Assembly (NCBI RefSeq): GCF_014696435.1
Contig: NZ_JACJQG010000018.1
Span: 58,614-122,613 of the forward strand
Reading direction: 5' to 3'
Length of the DNA: 64,000 bases
Source of the DNA: Calothrix anomala FACHB-343
GTDB taxonomy: Bacteria > Cyanobacteriota > Cyanobacteriia > Cyanobacteriales > Nostocaceae
The stretch's first letter is position 1. The number at the start of each line of letters is the position of its first letter. The notes below the pieces were generated by a model. The model was not told where the DNA came from. It saw only the letters and a program-made list of their open reading frames with translations, and did not search any database. The translations under genes and the position numbers were made by a program. Shown here one piece after another: positions 52,784 to 62,037 of this stretch.

Positions 52784-54754
52784 TCAGTGAGCGATCGCAG
52801 GCTGTACACCTGCTAAACCCAGATAAAACAAAGCATCCTGGATCATCAGTTCTGGCAAAATGTCTGTAAACATCTGCACTGTCTGCTGAATTTGCTGGAA
52901 ATCTTCGGGATTGTCTAACAAATCGCGTACTTCTGACTCACCGATGACAACTGCAGGACTAAGCCGACTGGCAGCATTCTCTGCTCTTTGCACAATTGCT
53001 TGCTTGAGAAGTTGATATTCCGGTCGCTCGCGCCAGAGTTTGATGTCTTCCCAGGCGACAATAAAAAAGTCAGACCAATGAGCAAGAGCTTGGTAATCAG
53101 AGTTGACGATTGGAACCCCCAGAGTTTGCTTAATGTCACGATACACACTCTGCATTTTTGTAGAAATTTCTCTTGCTTCCTGCTCCCCAATTAATTGAAT
53201 TTCTGGATGACGATAGGCATGGGAACCACCCCGCATATCTGCATTACCATCCTGACCAACGACTTCACCTGCTAGGGTTTTACTTAAAGCGATTTGTTGA
53301 ATCAGCAATTGCGGATTACCAAAGCTAAACGCATTAAGTTCTCGTTGGATCTGCCTCTGGGCTGCTCGATCGACATCGATTTGATAACTTGGTTGATACC
53401 AGTCATTAACATCTTGATACACCTGTTCGTTCAAAGCGATCGCATCTTCTAAAAAAGATTCAGTTTGTGTGGCTCTTTTGAGTCGTTGCCAAAACAACTG
53501 CATTACAGTGGGAAACATCCCATAAGCCCGCCAGTTAGCAGGTTTCCAGGGAATCCCTAATGTATTTTGAATATCGTTGAAACAGGCTTGGACTTCAGGT
53601 GGTGCTTGGCTAGGATCGATTAATGGAAAGCCAGATTGCTTATCTTCTGCAAGAGTGGGTTGGGGCGATCGCTTATTATCGGTTCCTACCTGTTTAACCT
53701 CGGTGGTGCCTTTTGGTTCAGTTACCGGAAGTTCATTATTCCGTCGTGCAGCGCGATTGCTCAAATAAGTTAACCAAGAGGGTGACCAAGCTGAGTGGCT
53801 GTCCTTGCCAAATGCCCGTTCTTTGCCAATTCCACCCGGTTCTGGTAAGAACCGATTTACCAAACCGAATAGATTGGTACTCAATCCGGGGAACAGGGCA
53901 TAGAATTTGACCGAGAACCAAGTTGGCAACGGCACAATTACTTCTGTAGCACCCCGGCGTAATCCAGCGATTGTCGCACGGGCAACCTTTTCGGCACTGG
54001 CAGAAATCAACGGTAGCGAATCACCAATGCTAAACCAGGCAAATTCCTTGCGGTGCTGCCCTTTGATCACCGCATGATCGACAACTCCAGTGCGAATAAA
54101 ACCAGGGCATACGGTGGTAACGGCAATTCCATCAAGTGCTAACTCGGTTCGCATTCCTTCTGATAGCCCAACCAGGGCGAATTTACTGGCGCAATATCCC
54201 ACCATATGGGGTGATGCCAGTTTTCCGCCAATTGAGGAGATATTCACAATTCGTCCATTCTTTAGCTGCCGCATCTGGGGCAAAACGGCATACATTGTGT
54301 AGAGTGGTGCCCAGAAATGCAGTTTCATCATATCGTCGTAATCCTGCATAGTCAGGGTTTCTACCGGGCCGACGATGTCTGTTCCCGCATTATTGATGAG
54401 AATGTCGATCGCTCGAAAGCGGTCTAGTACCTGTTGTACCATTTGCTCAACTTGAGCTTGATCTGTTACGTCACAGGTTAACGCCAAAACTTCTCCACCT
54501 CGTTGCCCCAGTTCAGTTTGTGCCCGTTCCAGTTCTGCTGCATCCCGCGCACAGATTGCTAGGCGTGCGCCTGCATCAATCAATTGGCGTGCCATCACCA
54601 GTCCCAATCCGCGCGAACCACCTGTAATCAGAATGGTTTTACCTTGCAGGTTGTAAATCCGTTCGCGCCACCAGCGATCGAGTAGTACAAAAACGGGTAG
54701 TAAAGCGATCGCAAAGGCGATGAGCCGCCAGAGGCTGTCATAGTTGATCTGCAT
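52784..54754 (-). CDS. SDR oxidoreductase fused to a DehI-like dehalogenase domain
   Basis: A 656-aa protein with a short N-terminal membrane helix (LIAFAIALLPVFVLLDRWW), an SDR domain (ILITGGSRGLGLVMARQL, NNAGTDIVGPVE, ISSIGGKLAS, YCASKFA) and a C-terminal DehI-type all-helical domain from about residue 375 (LIDPSQAPPEVQACFNDIQN, then IPWKPANWRAYGMFPTVMQL). The second copy of the DehI pseudo-repeat is at VYRDIKQTLGVPIVNSDYQA. DehI enzymes hydrolyse 2-haloacids; family homologues without dehalogenase activity are common. The combination with an SDR is unusual and its reaction is unknown. It starts at an ATG at 54754. Confidence 0.85.
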   Translation of the reverse strand: MQINYDSLWRLIAFAIALLPVFVLLDRWWRERIYNLQGKTILITGGSRGLGLVMARQLIDAGARLAICARDAAELERAQTELGQRGGEVLALTCDVTDQAQVEQMVQQVLDRFRAIDILINNAGTDIVGPVETLTMQDYDDMMKLHFWAPLYTMYAVLPQMRQLKNGRIVNISSIGGKLASPHMVGYCASKFALVGLSEGMRTELALDGIAVTTVCPGFIRTGVVDHAVIKGQHRKEFAWFSIGDSLPLISASAEKVARATIAGLRRGATEVIVPLPTWFSVKFYALFPGLSTNLFGLVNRFLPEPGGIGKERAFGKDSHSAWSPSWLTYLSNRAARRNNELPVTEPKGTTEVKQVGTDNKRSPQPTLAEDKQSGFPLIDPSQAPPEVQACFNDIQNTLGIPWKPANWRAYGMFPTVMQLFWQRLKRATQTESFLEDAIALNEQVYQDVNDWYQPSYQIDVDRAAQRQIQRELNAFSFGNPQLLIQQIALSKTLAGEVVGQDGNADMRGGSHAYRHPEIQLIGEQEAREISTKMQSVYRDIKQTLGVPIVNSDYQALAHWSDFFIVAWEDIKLWRERPEYQLLKQAIVQRAENAASRLSPAVVIGESEVRDLLDNPEDFQQIQQTVQMFTDILPELMIQDALFYLGLAGVQPAIAH

Positions 54755-55294
54755 TAATCAAAAACTCCTTTGATAGATTTGCAATTTCAATTGAGTCAAT
54801 TGAGAACAACTCAGACAATAACGGTGACGCGATCGTGATTGGGCTGTTCGCAGCAACTTACCTGTAATCATGGCGATCGGTGCCACGATTAATCCTTTAA
54901 GCCCACTTTAGAAAATGTTGATGTCTAGTTTCTCTTTCATCAGGAAGAGAACCTAGACTTAAAATTTATATCAAACTTATGGATGATAAAACTTTATTTA
55001 AATTTATTAAATTAGCATAAAAAAACAATGTATTAGCACTTCGCTATAAATAATTTGTATTTCAGATTACATCTAAAGTTAACATAATTCACATCGTTTT
55101 ATAGATATTAATTATATCAAGCTATATAAATTATTTGTGTAAGCTTGCATTTAATGACGAAGGAAAATGTATGCAATCTAGTGAATAGAATTAGTGGACT
55201 CATGCAATCAAGTTATGTTTGCTTCTAAATTAACTAAAAGTGGTATAAGTAATATAATTTTTACTAAAACTATTGCTAATCGCAAGAATTAGCT
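54755..55294. other. AT-rich spacer with no gene
   Basis: No gene was seen. It contains the promoter region of the gene at 52784-54754 and is otherwise AT-rich. Confidence 0.55.
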
Positions 55295-55558
55295 TTGTTG
55301 CCTATCACACTTATTATTTTAACAATTAGCTGTTTCTATGGTGTGAGGAAGAAACAATATTGCCAAGTTAGGGTTGAGGATGTAGTTGTCAAGTACAACA
55401 GTAGAGCTAATCTAAATTTGGCTGATGTGTATGAGGCAAATCTGACGAGAGTAGATTTAAGTGAATCTAATTTAAGTTGGGCTATTTTTAGAGGCAGCAA
55501 TCTCACAGATGCTAACCTAATAAGGGCTGACTTAGATAATACAAAATTTTCTGATTAG
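55295..55558 (+). CDS. Short pentapeptide-repeat protein
   Basis: An 87-aa frame with a hydrophobic N-terminal helix (LPITLIILTISCFYGV) and a run of about eight pentapeptide repeats of the A(D/N)LXX type (ANLNLADVYEANLTRVDLSE, NLSWAIFRGSNLTDANL). The only upstream start is a TTG at 55295 with no ribosome binding site. It may be a real small membrane-anchored pentapeptide protein or the broken part of a longer one. Codirectional with 55582 (24 bp gap). Confidence 0.5.
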   Translation: MLPITLIILTISCFYGVRKKQYCQVRVEDVVVKYNSRANLNLADVYEANLTRVDLSESNLSWAIFRGSNLTDANLIRADLDNTKFSD

Positions 55559-55581
55559 TTATTATTTTTTGGTTTAAATAT

Positions 55582-55977
55582 ATGAGTGATAACGACCAAT
55601 CTTTATCAAATCCAGCCATTGACCCAGAAAAGTCTGTTGTTACATCCCAAGAAGCTCAACCTCATATACCTGCTAATGTTGCAGGGAGTGCAATGCTAGA
55701 TGCACAGGTGGTAGCTGGAAGAAACGAACCAGAAGGAGACCCTATTAACTATCCTATTGCTACCAATTTTGTGAAAGCTGACGCAACTGGCGATCCAAAA
55801 ACTGCTGGTTCTGCTAGTATGATGGGGACTTATTCTCCAGATGAGCCAGTTTCAGAAAAGGGTTCGGTCAATCTGCATAACAATCCAGAAATTCCCAGCG
55901 AACAGATGCAAGGAACTTTACCTAATACCGACCCTATAGGGATGCCAATTGATTCTGAAACCAACTTTCCAGATTAG
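55582..55977 (+). CDS. Disordered, acidic hypothetical protein
   Basis: A 131-aa low-complexity protein starting MSDNDQSLSNPAIDPEKSVV, rich in Pro, Asn, Asp, Glu and Ser and without hydrophobic core or transmembrane segment. It has no recognised domain and is probably disordered. It lies 24 bp after the pentapeptide frame and 91 bp before the oxidoreductase gene, all on the plus strand, so the three may form an operon. The start has no clear ribosome binding site. Confidence 0.6.
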   Translation: MSDNDQSLSNPAIDPEKSVVTSQEAQPHIPANVAGSAMLDAQVVAGRNEPEGDPINYPIATNFVKADATGDPKTAGSASMMGTYSPDEPVSEKGSVNLHNNPEIPSEQMQGTLPNTDPIGMPIDSETNFPD

Positions 55978-56068
55978 TCTAGTTAATGTTTATCTTTCGG
56001 GAGATAGTCCAGCATCCTTATCCTTTTTATTTTGGAGTCGTTTATTCACATCTGATTGAGGTTGGACT

Positions 56069-57196
56069 ATGTCGAAAATTGCCGTTGTTGGCGCAGGGCC
56101 AGCTGGATGTTCCGCCGCATATCACTTAGCAAGAAGTGGACATGAAGTTACTCTGCTTGACAAACATGCTTTCCCAAAAGATAAGGTATGCGGTGATGGT
56201 ATTAGCATTGAATCCATCCAAGCATTATCGATGATGGGAATTTACCCGCACGATATTAGAAAATCAGCTTCAGAGTATGCACCAATTGACCATTTTTTTC
56301 TCGGAGTCTCAAATCAAATTGCTCATAGTGAAACAACAAAACTCCAAGCCTATTGCATACCGAGATTTTTCTTCGATCAACTCTTATTTGCGAAAGCAAT
56401 TGATGCAGGATGTAGCTTTTTAACTCAGACTGTTAACAAAAATGATTGGCATCGTCAGGGGTTATATGATGCTTTTGATACCATAATTGATGCTCGTGGT
56501 GTTTATGCAGGTGAGGTGAATGCGATCGCCATTCGTGCTTATTGGCTTGTCAAGCGGCAAGATTTATCTCCAACAGCGCTGGCTGAAGCCCAAATCCACT
56601 TTGATCGCAGCTTAGGCGTGAATGGCTATGGTTGGATTTTTCCTGTTTCTACGCAAGACGATCCGATAAAACTCAATGTTGGGGTTGGAGTTTGGTTAGA
56701 TGAATATCAGAAACGAAAAACTAATATTATTCAACTGTTTAAGCAGTTTATCCAAAACAACGAAACTGCACGACAGCTACTCACTAAGGTAATCAGCCAG
56801 GAACCTCCAAAGGTGTTCCCGCTAGCGACTGCAAAGAAGGGAAACAAAGTTGCAGATGGAAAAATTCTCAGGATTGGTGATGCAGCAAATTTGACCGATC
56901 CATTAACAGGCGAGGGAATTGCAAATGCAGTTCTCAGTGGGTTTTATGTTGCACAAGCCATTAACATGAGTAGCACCCCTGATGCAGCAACAGATAATTG
57001 GCAGTATCTTTATGAATCTCAATTTGAAGCAGATTTGCGTGCGGGTTTACGTATCAAAGCACTCAGGAAATTTTCATTCATGAATTACCTGTTAATTTGG
57101 CTAATGAAACAGAACCCTCGTGTTGCTCAACAGGTTAGCCATGCAGTCGCAGGTGTCGTTCCATACAACGAAGTTTTGGCTTCTCTCAAATACTGA
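56069..57196 (+). CDS. FAD-dependent oxidoreductase, geranylgeranyl-reductase-like
   Basis: A 375-aa flavoprotein of the geranylgeranyl reductase/halogenase-like group. The FAD motif is at the N-terminus (IAVVGAGPAGCSAAYHLARS, then EVTLLDKHAFPKDKVCGDGI), and the second FAD motif is ILRIGDAANLTDPLTGEGIA near residue 272. It reduces or oxidises a lipid or isoprenoid substrate in related proteins. The ATG at 56069 is immediately before the Rossmann motif. Normal length; possible last gene of a small operon with 55295 and 55582. Confidence 0.88.
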   Translation: MSKIAVVGAGPAGCSAAYHLARSGHEVTLLDKHAFPKDKVCGDGISIESIQALSMMGIYPHDIRKSASEYAPIDHFFLGVSNQIAHSETTKLQAYCIPRFFFDQLLFAKAIDAGCSFLTQTVNKNDWHRQGLYDAFDTIIDARGVYAGEVNAIAIRAYWLVKRQDLSPTALAEAQIHFDRSLGVNGYGWIFPVSTQDDPIKLNVGVGVWLDEYQKRKTNIIQLFKQFIQNNETARQLLTKVISQEPPKVFPLATAKKGNKVADGKILRIGDAANLTDPLTGEGIANAVLSGFYVAQAINMSSTPDAATDNWQYLYESQFEADLRAGLRIKALRKFSFMNYLLIWLMKQNPRVAQQVSHAVAGVVPYNEVLASLKY

Positions 57197-57308
57197 ATGG
57201 ATATCATTCGTTAAGAGCGGAAATTCCTCACTTTTGTACATAAATGATTTAATGCACAGCAGCAGATAAAAATAGGTGCAACTGTGCTGTGCTATAAATC
57301 TTTGATTC

Positions 57309-57734
57309 TCAGGTTGCAAGACTGCTGTCGCCGCCTTCTAAAATAGTACCGTCTAAATTAGTATCTTTGAGATTAGCTCCGCTAAAATTAGCATTTTCTA
57401 ATGCGGCTTGGTGCAGATTTGCTTGTTGCAAGTCCGTGAACGCCAAATCTGCCCCACTCAAATCTGCGGCTTCTAGGTTAGCTTGACTCAGTGAAGCTTC
57501 ACGCATATCAGCCTCGCTAAGAGTCGCTTGTTCCAAGTTAGCAGCCTTGAGATCCGCTTGATTCAGAACGGCTTCATCAAGAAGCGCACCTTCTAAGATT
57601 GCACGATCAAGAATTGCATCGCTCAAGTTGGCTCCGCTTAAATTAGCCTCTGTTAAATCTGCACCAATGAGCGTGGCTCCGCTCAAGTCAGCCCGATTGA
57701 GGTTAGCCCTTTGCAAATTTGCTCGATCTAGCAT
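57309..57734 (-). CDS. Pentapeptide-repeat protein, probably 5'-truncated
   Basis: A 141-aa protein made almost entirely of pentapeptide repeats (for example RANLQRANLNRADLSGATLI), which fold as a right-handed beta helix. It has no other domain. The ATG at 57734 lies right next to an IS200/IS605-type right end (57741-57775); the AAGGAG sequence supplied by that junction is only 2 nt from the ATG, too close to work well. The first repeat begins straight after the start, so the native N-terminus was probably lost. Confidence 0.65.
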   Translation of the reverse strand: MLDRANLQRANLNRADLSGATLIGADLTEANLSGANLSDAILDRAILEGALLDEAVLNQADLKAANLEQATLSEADMREASLSQANLEAADLSGADLAFTDLQQANLHQAALENANFSGANLKDTNLDGTILEGGDSSLAT

Positions 57735-57740
57735 CGCTCC

Positions 57741-57775
57741 TTGACATCCTCACCGACCTAAAGGAACGGTGATTC
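57741..57775 (-). mobile_element. IS200/IS605-type right-end remnant
   Basis: Read on the minus strand: AATCACCGTTCCTTTAGGTC, then GGTGAGGATGTCAA, a hairpin ending in GATGTCAA that is the usual right end of cyanobacterial tnpB elements. No tnpA or tnpB lies next to it, so it is a scar. Confidence 0.6.
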
Positions 57776-57970
57776 CCAAACCTCACGATTTGAGTTTCTG
57801 CTTCTGAGAGATGTTATTGATAAGTATAATTTTTATATCCGTGACTAATTTAAATATAATTTAATTCTATCCAGGAAGTAGATGAATTTGCTTAAGCGAA
57901 CACTAATGATAAAATATTATGGTTGAGAGTTGTTAAACTCTTGTAAGTTATCTTTTCATTCATGAAACAG

Positions 57971-58507
57971 TTAGCTTGTACTTTCTTGTGCTTTCTGCAA
58001 GTATTGACAAACTCCTTCACTCATTTGTTGAAAGTTAGGTGTAATCTGCTTACCTAAAGAATTTTCAACGATGCTGGCTATCTTTACTGTTAAAGCCTGT
58101 GGTGTATTCTTTATCTGCTTTGGGTCAATGATTATTTCTCCCCGGCTCTCAATTAATGTTCCGCTACCATCTTCCAGAAAGTGATTTTTACCTGTGCAGT
58201 AAACTGCTTCAGTAAAAACATGAGTTTTAATTTGCCAAGTAGCTGTATATTCAGAATCATCCCAGGTAGAATATTCTGTCCAATTTAATAAATTTTCGTT
58301 GATGAAAGCACGCGCCAATGAGGGGATATCAGCACCGCCATACCACTCATGTTCTAGGAATATCAGCCCGTCTTGCTCTTGTCTTGACTTGAAATTAATT
58401 TGTCTAATTTTTGGCATATAAGCGACAAATCCTGTTAGTTTATCTCGATATGTGGCATATACCAATGGTCGAGGAAAGGGAATACGGGCATTGAGACTAA
58501 TTAGCAT
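57971..58507 (-). CDS. SRPBCC/START-like protein
   Basis: A 178-aa protein with the form of a START-like (SRPBCC) lipid/ligand-binding domain: an N-terminal strand and helix (LNARIPFPRPLVYATYRDKL, GFVAYMPKIRQINF), then antiparallel strands (EYTATWQIKTHVF, TLIESRGEIIID) and a long C-terminal helix (IKNTPQALTVKIASIVENSL). Its ligand is unknown. It starts at an ATG at 58507. Standalone gene. Confidence 0.65.
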   Translation of the reverse strand: MLISLNARIPFPRPLVYATYRDKLTGFVAYMPKIRQINFKSRQEQDGLIFLEHEWYGGADIPSLARAFINENLLNWTEYSTWDDSEYTATWQIKTHVFTEAVYCTGKNHFLEDGSGTLIESRGEIIIDPKQIKNTPQALTVKIASIVENSLGKQITPNFQQMSEGVCQYLQKAQESTS

Positions 58508-58727
58508 AGAAAATCTTACAGTAACTGAATTAGTAGCACCGACTATTATTTAAGTTGTAAAGAAAAAATTTTTCATGTTACTTCTATCTTAGTACATAAT
58601 TATTTGGGCTAATAACTTAATATCCATACCTCTCATTTCATGAGGTCTATAAAATAATTATTCCCAGTCAATGTGTTATGGGTATGTAGAAGAATCATCT
58701 TTACATGGCGGCTTTCCGTAAGGAGTG

Positions 58728-59984
58728 TTAAACAGATGAAGGAAAAGTCTCTGGTGGTTCAGTTGGATCTAGATGAGAAATGCGATCGAGTGGTTGCACT
58801 CCGATAGAATCATCAATGTGAATTACAGCGTCAAACTGATCGGGTAGCCGAGCGTAAAAGTAATGGTTTTGGCGTTCGGTTTGGGGTTGATAAATTACGC
58901 CGATCGCTCTTTCTAATCGCGGTTTTTCCAACTCTGTAATTGCTTCGTTTTCTTGCCGTAGATTCAACAAAAACTGCGGTATTCCTATCTGATGAAATAA
59001 AGCTTCGTAACTGTCAGATAATGCGGGAATAACTTGTTTTAGTTCCGACACACCACCCCAACTAGAAGCAGCTGTAACTGTACCCGTGTAAGTTGTAAAG
59101 CCTATAAGCACAGTATCATCACTATATTTATCTCGTACCAATTGCCCAAGGTTCAGTTCGCCAGCAATTCCCATATCGGTTGCTCGCACATACCCCAAGC
59201 GAGAATTATGCGCCCAGACTAAAATCTTTGCAGGATTGTGTTGTTTATCCAAATGGGCGGCAAGATAATCTAAGGTTTCTGCCATATGGCGATCGCGTAT
59301 GTTCCAAGATAATATCTGTCCCAGAAACATTGAGCGATAGTATTCTTCCGCATTCTTCACCAGTCGCGCATTCTGTTCGGCATAGAAAAACTCATCTTCT
59401 GCAAGTTGACTATCACGCCCTGCATACTCAGCAGTCCGGTGTTGCAACTCGATGAGTTGATTCACAACTTCTTGCTCACAAGTTTCGCTTAAACCATAAC
59501 TAGCAGCATACCCATAAGCGTGGGTATCTTCTTCAAAGTTTTCCAAGCAAGAATATCGCTGGCGCGCCTGTTGTGCCGCTTGGGGGTCAACTTTATCGAG
59601 GTAAGCCAAAACCTCATCTATGGAAGTATACAAGCTGTAAAGGTCAAGCCCGTAAAAGCCAACTTTTGTTTCTGGTTGCGCTAAACCATCATTATACTGA
59701 CGTAACCAGCCAACAAAATTGACGACATCAGTGTTACGCCACATCCAACTGGGAAAGCGCTCAAAACCTCTGAGTGCGTCAACAGGGCTAGAGTCATCAT
59801 TGATTCCGCGTACATATCGATTGACAAGGTAAGCATCTGGCCAGTCTGCTTCCACTGCTACAGATGTAAAGCCTTTTTCTTGAATCAGGCGCTTGGTAAT
59901 TTCCGCCCGTTGTTCATAAAATTCATGGGTACCATGAGATGCTTCACCAATTAATACAAAGCGGGCATTACCAATTAAATATTT
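58728..59984 (-). pseudogene. 5'-truncated erythromycin esterase family gene
   Basis: The frame encodes a near-complete erythromycin esterase-like domain, from FVLIGEASHGTHEFYEQRAE (about 59845-59965) through VEADWPDAYLVNRYVRG, GFYGLDLYSLYTSID and KILVWAHNSRLGYVRATDMG, to a complete C-terminus (TEPPETFPSSV). A stop at 59985-59987 lies just before the conserved N-terminal part, and no ATG occurs in the 43 open codons before the GTG at 59855. Starting at that GTG would remove the EASHG catalytic motif. The gene is therefore most likely dead or makes an inactive product. Members of the family hydrolyse the lactone of macrolides or act on unknown esters. Confidence 0.75.
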
Positions 59985-60147
59985 TTATTTTCGTTACTAC
60001 TAGTGTTTTTTATATAGCCTGTTGATGGAAATAACTATTAAGTTTTTGTGTGTATATAATTACTTTTTATTGTTCCAAAAATGCCTTAATTAAACTTTGA
60101 TATTTCTGTATAAAAAATGCAGTAATTCAGAACAGCTTCTGTGTAAA

Positions 60148-60417
60148 ATGAATCAAATGCAGGATTATAAAAGACTTTCTGCGATTTATCCAGCTAAACA
60201 AGCCATAATGTCTACAGTTCTTATTTTTGAAAATAGCTTTACTGATATAGAGATTCTTAGCCAATATATAATTCAAGCAAGACATGATTTAATTCAAGCT
60301 CAAAAAAGCCTGTTTGATAACTGTTTCGCTGTGATTGTCGGCACTTTTATATCCTCTCTAACACTCCTTTTTAAAGGTGAACCGGAATCAAAATCCTTTT
60401 TAATAAGAGGTATTTAG
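60148..60417 (+). CDS. Small protein with C-terminal membrane segment, possibly truncated
   Basis: An 89-aa product from the ATG at 60148 (MNQMQDYKRLSAIYPAKQAI), ending with LIQAQKSLFDNCFAVIVGTF and a short hydrophobic end. The segment resembles the membrane-associated part of TRADD-N-associated cyanobacterial proteins, which are part of conflict and signalling systems, but the resemblance is weak and the frame stops early. It may be the N-terminal remnant of a larger gene. Confidence 0.35.
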   Translation: MNQMQDYKRLSAIYPAKQAIMSTVLIFENSFTDIEILSQYIIQARHDLIQAQKSLFDNCFAVIVGTFISSLTLLFKGEPESKSFLIRGI

Positions 60418-60505
60418 GGCGATGTGGAAAGTTTTAATATTCAAAGAAAGACTTTTAAAATATCCTCTAACTCTTTAGATATTGGATGATAGTAAAAAAT
60501 AAAAT

Positions 60506-60691
60506 ATGGAACCCGTAGCAGCCAGTGAACTGAAGTTGAATAAACTATATAAAGTTGAGTTTCTTAATGGCTCCAAATTAATAGTTAGCTTTGCAGGTTT
60601 CAAAGGTGGGCGTTATTATTTTTTTAATGAAACTGGTCAGCAGTTTTCAATTGCTGACAACACTATTAAACATCTACGCTTTTATAAATAG
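60506..60691 (+). CDS. Small hypothetical protein
   Basis: A 61-aa protein starting MEPVAASELKLNKLYKVEFL, with a beta-strand pattern (LNKLYKVEFLNGSKLIVSFA, RYYFFNETGQQFSIAD) suggestive of a small barrel. No function is recognised. It lies among gene remnants, but its frame is intact and it begins with an ATG. It overlaps no other call. Confidence 0.5.
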   Translation: MEPVAASELKLNKLYKVEFLNGSKLIVSFAGFKGGRYYFFNETGQQFSIADNTIKHLRFYK

Positions 60692-60746
60692 AGCGATTAG
60701 CAAAGCTGGGGTTCGACTATATTGCCCTATATCAACAATATCATCC

Positions 60747-60863
60747 CGATGCTGCCTGGCGATCGCCCGTCAAATTGTACTAGAAAAACATGGCGGTAGC
60801 TTAGAAGTACAATCTCAATTAGGTAAAGGCAGCGAGTTTTGCATTAAACTGCCACTCTTGTAA
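60747..60863 (+). pseudogene. Histidine kinase C-terminal remnant
   Basis: The reading LAIARQIVLEKHGGSLEVQS, then QLGKGSEFCIKLPLL, is the last part of an HATPase_c domain (G2 box region) of a sensor histidine kinase. The preceding N and G1 boxes are absent or scrambled, so only about 38 codons remain. Confidence 0.8.
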
Positions 60864-61118
60864 ACCATCTTCCGCACCCTTAACTGTCACAAAGGAAAAT
60901 TAGTGAGATCAAAAAGCCATATCGAAAAGCACGACAGTAAGCATTAAGATCAACATTATTTTCTCGTTCTACTAACTAACTGCATTTACAGGGATACTGT
61001 CGCATCATCTGTTGCAAATCCACAGGCTCACCCGAAGGTGTGTAAACAATTTTGCCAGACATTGCTGCGACTATCCTTTGGCGTTTTGCCCATTCATCCC
61101 AAGCAATTACGTCTGCTG

Positions 61119-61410
61119 TCGCCAAGCACATATTTTAGGTTGGGAATATCTGCTCCAAGGTGGAGAAAGCGAAGTATCTAATCTTGGTAATGGTAGTGGT
61201 TTTTCAGTTAGAGAAGTAATAGGAACTTCCAAGAAAGTAACAGGGAAAGAAATCAAAATTGAAGAACGCGATCGCAGAGCAGGCGACCCTCCTATTTTAG
61301 TTGGCAGTAGCGATAAAGCCAGACAAAAATTAGGTTGAAAACCTCAGTACCCAAACTTAGATGAAATTCTCAGCCACGCTTGGCAATGGCATCAGAAACG
61401 CCATATTTAA
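61119..61410 (+). pseudogene. galE: UDP-glucose 4-epimerase (galE) C-terminal remnant
   Basis: The sequence AHILGWEYLLQGGESEVSNL, then GNGSGFSVREVIGTSKKVTG, DRRAGDPPILVGSSDKARQKLG and, after a stop, KPQYPNLDEILSHAWQWHQK, is the C-terminal part of GalE. The codon expected to be Trp (LGW) is TGA at 61336-61338, a nonsense change. The N-terminal two thirds is missing. Confidence 0.85.
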
Positions 61411-61540
61411 GTTGAATTTTTCCATCATTTGTAGCCTGGATTACATAGAGGAATAGCATTTGATTTTTTCTATATCTTTAGAGCGGGCATTGCCCAAAGC
61501 CACTGAAGGAGCCAGGGAACCCTTTCGGCAGTTCCTCCTG

Positions 61541-61660
61541 GGGAGCCACTGCGTTGCGGGGGTTCCCCCCGTTGTAGCAAGTGGCGTGGAAACCCCCAAG
61601 ATCGGACTGCCGACGCTCCTACGTCGCTACCACTACGCTAACACCAACGCAGTGGCTCCC
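61541..61660. repeat. Palindromic element with 16-bp perfect inverted ends
   Basis: GGGAGCCACTGCGTTG at 61541-61556 is the exact reverse complement of 61645-61660. The inner part is GC-rich and contains further small hairpins. Similar GCAGTTCC and GTTGC fragments lie just outside. This is a MITE or REP element and no gene is supported. The 61411-62037 gap otherwise holds only a small remnant. Confidence 0.65.
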
Positions 61661-61902
61661 CTACATTTAATTTCTACTACTATATTTATCTTTAGGTTAT
61701 AAAGAGTGTAGATTACTTTTGCCTCTAAAGATAGAAACTAACCAAAATTTACATCGATAAAATAAGAACATCAAATTAGATATTAATTTCAGTGTTATTT
61801 GGGAAATATAAAGTTAGTAAATAACCTTTATTTAATTTTCTGATTTAAGTCCTAAATAAGAAAGGGGTATCGGTTTGGATATTTGCGAGCGACCTAATTC
61901 TC

Positions 61903-62019
61903 TGCAATAACCAAGGCGACGGATATGGAGACATTTGCCCCCAATGTACAGCTAGAGGTAGTAATTGGGTTCATCATCAACTCCAAGAAGTTAGCAATCA
62001 TTTACTAGCCTTAAAATAA
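61903..62019 (+). pseudogene. C-terminal remnant of a small Cys-rich protein
   Basis: One frame of 39 codons reads CNNQGDGYGDICPQCTARGS, then NWVHHQLQEVSNHLLALK and a stop. It looks like the end of a short zinc-ribbon-type protein. It has no start in this frame. Family unknown. Confidence 0.35.
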
Positions 62020-62037
62020 GCCAGAGGAATTAAAAAA

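Noticed and set aside
61460-61702. 80-aa frame over the GC-rich palindrome
   Set aside because: It is the translation of the inverted repeat and has no support as a gene.
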